NCBI RefSeq assembly: GCF_006274605.1
Contig: NZ_CP040846.1
Coordinates: 682,001 to 746,000 of the forward strand
DNA from: Thermococcus indicus
GTDB lineage: Archaea > Methanobacteriota_B > Thermococci > Thermococcales > Thermococcaceae
Reading direction: 5' to 3'
DNA length: 64,000 bases
Shown here: positions 60,492 to 64,000 of the stretch, in pieces
How the letters are laid out: every line of letters begins with the position of its first letter
How positions within the stretch are numbered: the stretch's first letter is position 1
Position numbers and translations under genes: made by a program
The notes under the pieces: generated by a model
The model's database searches: none
Told to the model about the DNA's origin: nothing
What the model saw: the letters and a program-made list of their open reading frames with translations, nothing else

Positions 60492-61691
60492 ATGATTCGT
60501 GCATCCGAACGGGCCATGGGCATCGAATACGCCATAAGGGACGTTGTTCTCCCGGCGAGGGAACTTGAAAAGAAGGGAATAAAGGTAATAAGGCTCAACA
60601 TAGGCGATCCGGGCAAGTTTGATTTTCAGCCGCCAGAACACATGAGGGACGCGTACTGCAAGGCCATTCAGGATGGGCACAATTACTACGGACCGAGCGA
60701 AGGCATTCCCGAGCTGAGGGAAGCTATAGTGGAGCGTGAGAGGAAGAAGAACGGCGTTGACATAGCTCCCGACGACGTCCGCGTTACCGCAGCAGTCACA
60801 GAGGCGCTGCAGTTCATATTCGGCGCTCTTCTCAACCCCGGCGACAACATCCTCGTCCCGAGTCCCAGCTACCCACCCTACGTTGGCCTCGTCAGGTTCT
60901 ACGGTGGAATCGCCAACGAGTACCTCACCGTGGAAGAAAATGGTTGGCAGCCCGACATAGATGATATGAGGAAGAAGATTAACGATAGAACAAAGGCCAT
61001 AGCGGTAATCAACCCGAATAATCCAACGGGAGCTCTTTACGAGAAAAAGACGATTAAGGAGATGCTGGACCTTGCCGGCGAATACGATCTGCCAGTGATA
61101 AGCGACGAGATATACGACCTCATGACCTACGATGGCAAGCACGTTTCTCCGGGTTCTCTCACGAAGGATGTCCCGGTTATAGTAATGAACGGCATGTCCA
61201 AGGTCTACTTTGCCACCGGCTGGCGTCTCGGCTACTTCTACTACGTTGACCCCGAAAACAGGCTTGCAGAAGTAAAAGAGGCCATAGACAAGATGGCCAG
61301 GATAAGGCTGTGTCCCAATACACCAGCTCAGTTTGCTGCCGTGGCCGGCCTCACGGGGCCGATGGACTACCTCGATGAGTACATGGCTAAACTCAGGGAG
61401 AGGAGGGACTACATCTACAAGCGCCTCAACGAGATTCCGGGGATAAGCACCACCAAGCCCCAGGGAGCCTTCTACATCTTCCCGAGGATAGAGGAGCGCT
61501 CCAAGTGGAAGAGCGACAAGGACTTCGTTTTGGATGCCCTCCATGAGGCCCACGTGCTCTTTGTCCACGGCTCCGGTTTTGGCTACGCCGGCGAGTGGCA
61601 CTTCAGAGCAGTCTTCCTGCCACCGGTTGAGATACTTGAGGAGGCCATGAACAACTTCGAGGCCTTCATGAGAAAGAGGCTTTCTGGGTGA
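60492..61691 (+). CDS. Alanine aminotransferase
   Basis: PLP-dependent class I aminotransferase (399 residues) closely resembling the alanine aminotransferase of P. furiosus, which converts pyruvate + glutamate to alanine + 2-oxoglutarate, a major sink for reductant in Thermococcales. Visible are RLNIGDPGKFDFQPPEHM, AINPNNPTGALYEKK-type substrate loop (VINPNNPTGALYE), SDEIYD and the PLP Lys237 in NGMSKVYFATGWRLGY. The ATG at 60492 (MIRASER) follows GGTGG and matches the Pyrococcus start; an ATG at 60480 is also in frame. Confidence 0.94.
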   Translation: MIRASERAMGIEYAIRDVVLPARELEKKGIKVIRLNIGDPGKFDFQPPEHMRDAYCKAIQDGHNYYGPSEGIPELREAIVERERKKNGVDIAPDDVRVTAAVTEALQFIFGALLNPGDNILVPSPSYPPYVGLVRFYGGIANEYLTVEENGWQPDIDDMRKKINDRTKAIAVINPNNPTGALYEKKTIKEMLDLAGEYDLPVISDEIYDLMTYDGKHVSPGSLTKDVPVIVMNGMSKVYFATGWRLGYFYYVDPENRLAEVKEAIDKMARIRLCPNTPAQFAAVAGLTGPMDYLDEYMAKLRERRDYIYKRLNEIPGISTTKPQGAFYIFPRIEERSKWKSDKDFVLDALHEAHVLFVHGSGFGYAGEWHFRAVFLPPVEILEEAMNNFEAFMRKRLSG

Positions 61692-61732
61692 ACTCTTGTC
61701 TTTTTTCTCTCCTGGCTTTCCTCTTCTCCAAG

Positions 61733-61762
61733 CCTCGCCCTTCAGGACTGGGGGAGATGAGG
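61733..61762. repeat. Possible remnant of an IS605 right end
   Basis: The stretch CGCCCTTCAGGACTGGGGGAG in imperfect hairpin form resembles the right-end hairpin of the IS605 element at 24316-24335 (CCCCG..CTTTCGGGCGGGG). It lies after the aminotransferase stop, downstream of a T-run (61699-61710) that probably ends transcription. The likeness is by eye and weak. Confidence 0.3.
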
Positions 61763-61779
61763 ACCATTAAAAAGAGAGA

Positions 61780-61983
61780 TCAGCCGCCGGAAACTACCGG
61801 GATAACCTCAACGTAGTCGCCGTCCTTCACGTTCTCGTCTTCAAGTGCTACCCTCCCGTTGAGCTTTGCTATGGCGCTCTCGGTGTTGAATCCGACCTCA
61901 CGGAGAACGTCGGCCACCTTCATGCCCTTCTGCCACTCGACCTCAGTCTCGATTCCCCTTCCCAGGACCTTGACCTTGATCAT
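61780..61983 (-). CDS. MoaD/ThiS-family ubiquitin-like protein
   Basis: A 67-residue beta-grasp protein ending in Gly-Gly (IPVVSGG), the tail required for adenylation and thiocarboxylate formation. It could serve as a sulfur carrier (ThiS or MoaD type) or as a small archaeal modifier (SAMP). The pattern MIKVKVLGRGIETEVEW, VADVLREVG and LNGRVALEDENVKDGDYVEV is typical. GGTGGTGAG precedes the ATG. It stands alone, so its partner enzyme is not revealed. Confidence 0.85.
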   Translation of the reverse strand: MIKVKVLGRGIETEVEWQKGMKVADVLREVGFNTESAIAKLNGRVALEDENVKDGDYVEVIPVVSGG

Positions 61984-62038
61984 CTCTCACCACCTTCATG
62001 AACTCCGAGGGAGTCTTTTATAAACCCGCCGGAAGCCA

Positions 62039-62054
62039 AAAAACTTAAAAACCC
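62039..62054 (+). promoter_or_regulatory. TATA element for tRNA-Ser and tRNA-Cys
   Basis: AAAAACTTAAAAACCC lies about 35-45 bases upstream of the tRNA-Ser 5' end, a good position for a shared archaeal promoter for both tRNAs, which are only 21 bases apart. Confidence 0.5.
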
Positions 62055-62085
62055 TCCCCGGCTCATATAACCTGGGCACGGGAGT

Positions 62086-62171
62086 GCCGCGGTAGCCTAG
62101 CCTGGTAGGGCGCCGGCCTGCTAAGCCGGTGGCCGTTGGCCACAGGGGTTCAAATCCCCTCCGCGGCGCCA
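62086..62171 (+). tRNA. tRNA-Ser (GCT)
   Basis: A full cloverleaf with a long variable arm: acceptor GCCGCGG pairs with CCGCGGC; the anticodon stem CCGGC/GCCGG encloses loop CTGCTAA, anticodon GCT (reads AGC/AGU). The long extra arm (GGCCGTTGGCC region) identifies a class II serine tRNA. The discriminator is G and CCA is encoded (62169-62171). Confidence 0.96.
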
Positions 62172-62192
62172 AAATCTTTCTCCGGGTCGAAT

Positions 62193-62267
62193 GCCGGGAT
62201 AGCCTAGAGGCGAGGCGGTGGACTGCAGATCCGCTTTACGGGGGTTCAAATCCCCCTCCCGGCTCCA
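62193..62267 (+). tRNA. tRNA-Cys (GCA)
   Basis: Acceptor GCCGGGA pairs with TCCCGGC; the D stem is GCCT/AGGC; anticodon stem GTGGA/TCCGC with loop CTGCAGA gives anticodon GCA; the T arm is GGGGG-TTCAAAT-CCCCC. The discriminator is T and CCA is encoded. It lies 21 bases after tRNA-Ser in the same direction. Confidence 0.96.
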
Positions 62268-62988
62268 TAACAAACTTTTGCAAGGCAAAAGTTTGATCAA
62301 AAGTTTGTGATTCCTTTTGAAAAGTGTGTTCTAGAGTGGATTTCTTTGAAAACTCCTTTTGGACAGAAAGATGATTTATTCCAAGGAGTGTTTCAGGAGG
62401 GTTCAAGCGTTTTTGGCGCTCCTTCGGAGCGCGGTTCAAGTGGAACCCACGTGAAAAAGCTTTATTTTCGATGACTCAACCTTCTAAAGGTTGAGTTTGG
62501 ACTTGAAATCCCTTCTGCAAAGGAGCTTTACCACGAATCACAAACTTTTGGTGAAGCTTTTTCTAAAAGCTTCCTGTACTCTCAAACCCCCGAGATGGGG
62601 CTTCGCCCCACAACCCCGTTTCTATTTAAACTACTGGGGGGCTAACGCCCCCACACTCCTAGAACTTTGCCTGTGCAGGGTTGCTCGATAGAGATGCATC
62701 AAAGCTGGTATGCTTTTTGCACCTGGTTCGTTGGGGGGTTTGACTTCTAAATTGGCAATTTCAAAGTGTGTTTTCATGTTTGAGCGCCCTTCGGGCGCCC
62801 TTTTAAAGCAAACACTCATTAAGTCTCCCACCGTGAGTGCAAACCCCTTTCAAACACAACTCTTGAAGAAGCATGCCGACTTTTGACTACTCCTTTTTTG
62901 AACAGTTAAACCCTTTTGATCAACCTTTGCTCAAGCAAAGCTTGCCGGGGAACAAACCATAAATACCTCCCCGCTTACCTTACCTTCG
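62268..62988. other. Gene-free hairpin-rich island between tRNA-Cys and nreA
   Basis: No convincing gene is found in 721 bases, the longest such stretch in the window, and it is visibly more AT-rich than its surroundings. It holds at least eight perfect hairpins, nearly all with 3-base loops: 62271-62295, 62416-62432, 62475-62495, 62553-62573, 62596-62610, 62637-62652 (4-base loop), 62784-62798 and 62932-62944. A 15-base inverted repeat joins 62298-62312 and 62536-62550, and AAAGTGTGTT recurs at 62321 and 62763. The origin is unknown; position after a tRNA makes mobile-element remnants possible. The nreA promoter (CATAAATACC near 62958-62967) is at the right edge. Confidence 0.6.
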
Positions 62989-64000
62989 ATGAGCGCCCCG
63001 GTCTTCAACTCAAAACTCTGTGCGGTCTGCAAGGGCAGAAAGCTCCTCTGCGGAAGACCCACCTGCCCGATTCTTGAACGCTTCAGGGTAGCCCGCACCG
63101 TCGAGCAGAGATTGAACAAACGCCACCTATTCGGCTCTTCTCCGCCGAGCATTTTCGTTGGTGAGTACGGCTACCCAAAGGTTAGAATTGGTCCCCTCGT
63201 GCCGCCGATTGAGGGAAACACCAGCCACCTCGACAGCCCGCTGAAATGGGAGGACAAGACGATAAAGGACATCCTCTACTACCGTTCCCTTCTCGTCATG
63301 GGTGAGACCAAAGCGGATGTCCACGTGAGGCGGAGCGGCAGGATACTCGGCGAGGTTCAGGAGCTGGCGATGTCGATAAAGCCTGTTGACAGCGAGATTC
63401 TGCTGAAGAAAAAGCCCGTCCTTAAAGTCCTCCCAAGCGAGTTTGCCCCACCTATAGGGCCGAAGGCCGAGCTTCTTGACTTCGAACTGACCGAGAATCC
63501 CCGCATTCCGCGGAGGACGGATTACGTTGTCAGCGACGAGCTGAAAGCCGAGCAGGCCATAATGCGCCTCTATAACTGGGGCTTCGACGAGTACTACATT
63601 ATAAGACTCCTCTCGGCTGGACTTCTCGGGGTAGACAAAAAGCTCGTTCCAACGAGGTGGAGTATAACGGCCGTCCAGGACACCATAGGCAAAAACCTGA
63701 GGCGCGAGATTCTCCACTATCCAGAGATTAACGACTACGAGGTCTACTTCTACCGATTCCTTGGAAACCGCTACGCTGTTCTCCTGATTCCGGAGAGCTA
63801 TGCCTTCGAGCTTCTGGAGGTATGGCTGAAGGGTTCTCTCTTCGGGGCTGGCGAGCCCAGCGTTATTCATGACTACGAGGACTTCCGGGGAAGAAAGGAG
63901 TACGTGAAAGAAACAGCCGGAGCATATCACGCCGCAAGGCTGAGCGTCCTTGAAGCCCTGAGAGCAAGGAGAAGACAGGCAAGGATAGTGGTCTTCCGCG
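62989..64000 (+). CDS. nreA: Archaeal DNA repair protein NreA, partial
   Basis: At least 337 residues of an Nre-family protein, which runs off the right edge. NreA proteins act in DNA damage repair with PCNA in haloarchaea. Evidence is the N-terminal zinc motif LCAVCKGRKLLCGRPTCP, then FGSSPPSIFVGEYGYPKVRIGPL and the later ENPRIPRRTDYVVSDE, all typical of the family. The ATG at 62989 lies close downstream of a TATA element, so the mRNA is probably leaderless. The C-terminal PCNA-binding motif would be outside the window. Confidence 0.88.
   Translation, partial: MSAPVFNSKLCAVCKGRKLLCGRPTCPILERFRVARTVEQRLNKRHLFGSSPPSIFVGEYGYPKVRIGPLVPPIEGNTSHLDSPLKWEDKTIKDILYYRSLLVMGETKADVHVRRSGRILGEVQELAMSIKPVDSEILLKKKPVLKVLPSEFAPPIGPKAELLDFELTENPRIPRRTDYVVSDELKAEQAIMRLYNWGFDEYYIIRLLSAGLLGVDKKLVPTRWSITAVQDTIGKNLRREILHYPEINDYEVYFYRFLGNRYAVLLIPESYAFELLEVWLKGSLFGAGEPSVIHDYEDFRGRKEYVKETAGAYHAARLSVLEALRARRRQARIVVFR

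Noticed and set aside
60456-61601. 381-codon frame antisense to the aminotransferase gene
   Set aside because: The aminotransferase is certain from its catalytic motifs; the antisense frame is a shadow.
62236-62439. 67-codon minus-strand frame ending over tRNA-Cys
   Set aside because: It runs antisense through the tRNA and the hairpin island; a Pro-rich C-terminal tail of this kind is a familiar artefact of tRNA sequence.
62631-62831. 66-codon minus-strand frame in the hairpin island
   Set aside because: It crosses two perfect hairpins, has no recognisable motif and no promoter or ribosome site that I can see.
62086-62988. Integrated provirus or plasmid at the tRNA genes
   Set aside because: No integrase fragment and no duplicated tRNA 3' end were found in the island, so integration is only a possibility.

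Overview
This 64-kb window is chromosomal DNA from a hyperthermophilic archaeon of the order Thermococcales, most likely a Thermococcus species. The evidence is a large set of archaeal marker genes (NMD3, Nop10, aIF2-alpha, S27e, L44e, RNase Z, NreA), the ADP-dependent glucokinase and cupin-type phosphoglucose isomerase of the Thermococcales glycolysis, a pyrolysin-like protease, an Mrp/MinD-type HypB, a CGP-CTERM surface protein, and BRE/TATA promoters with GGTGA-type ribosome sites. Genes are densely packed and many share 4-base ATGA overlaps.

Layout. 1-6.6 kb: 5' end of upp, two paralogous MATE exporters flanking a DUF2334 deacetylase, and ppsA. 6.7-10.9 kb: a four-gene overlapping operon for a membrane glycosyltransferase, two polymerase-like membrane proteins and a membrane-anchored protein. 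11.2-15.5 kb: a 1455-residue secreted subtilase. 15.6-24.3 kb: DUF424, NMD3, a CoA-disulfide/NAD(P)H sulfur oxidoreductase, an MFS carrier, a DUF364 protein, a radical SAM enzyme, a K+ channel with a pentapeptide-like N-terminus and an NAD-kinase-like protein. 24.3-26.0 kb: an IS200/IS605 element with tnpA and tnpB. 26-36.5 kb: a cysteine desulfurase and a nearly complete [NiFe]-hydrogenase maturation cluster (hypE, hypF, hypD, hypC, protease, hypB, hypA), interrupted by two HEPN/MNT pairs. 36.5-44.5 kb: membrane proteins, a NifX-like protein, a TPR protein, a solitary TnpB and a large PKD surface protein. 44.6-52.7 kb: an rnz operon, pgiA, glkA, and sugar-nucleotide genes (manC, phosphohexomutase). 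54.2-56.5 kb: a Ni/Co ECF transporter. 56.6-59.1 kb: an information-processing operon. 59.2-64 kb: a small winged-helix gene, a split LysO exporter, a probable C/D box sRNA, alanine aminotransferase, a ubiquitin-like protein, tRNA-Ser and tRNA-Cys, a 0.7-kb gene-free island rich in hairpins, and nreA.

Regulation links several blocks. Exact matches to the SurR consensus GTT-N3-AAC-N5-GTT lie upstream of the TATA boxes of hypF, hypCD and hypA, where SurR would activate. Another lies downstream of the TATA box of the CoA-disulfide/sulfur reductase, where it would repress. This fits a redox switch between H2 production and sulfur reduction. One-mismatch copies of the Thermococcales glycolytic motif TATCAC-N5-GTGATA precede glkA and pgiA. 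A 6-16-6 dyad with NikR-like geometry covers the start region of the Ni/Co transporter operon, which would supply metal to the Hyp proteins. The main novel leads are these sites, a TnpB with a displaced catalytic glutamate, the hairpin island, the sRNA candidate and a membrane gene that appears frameshifted.
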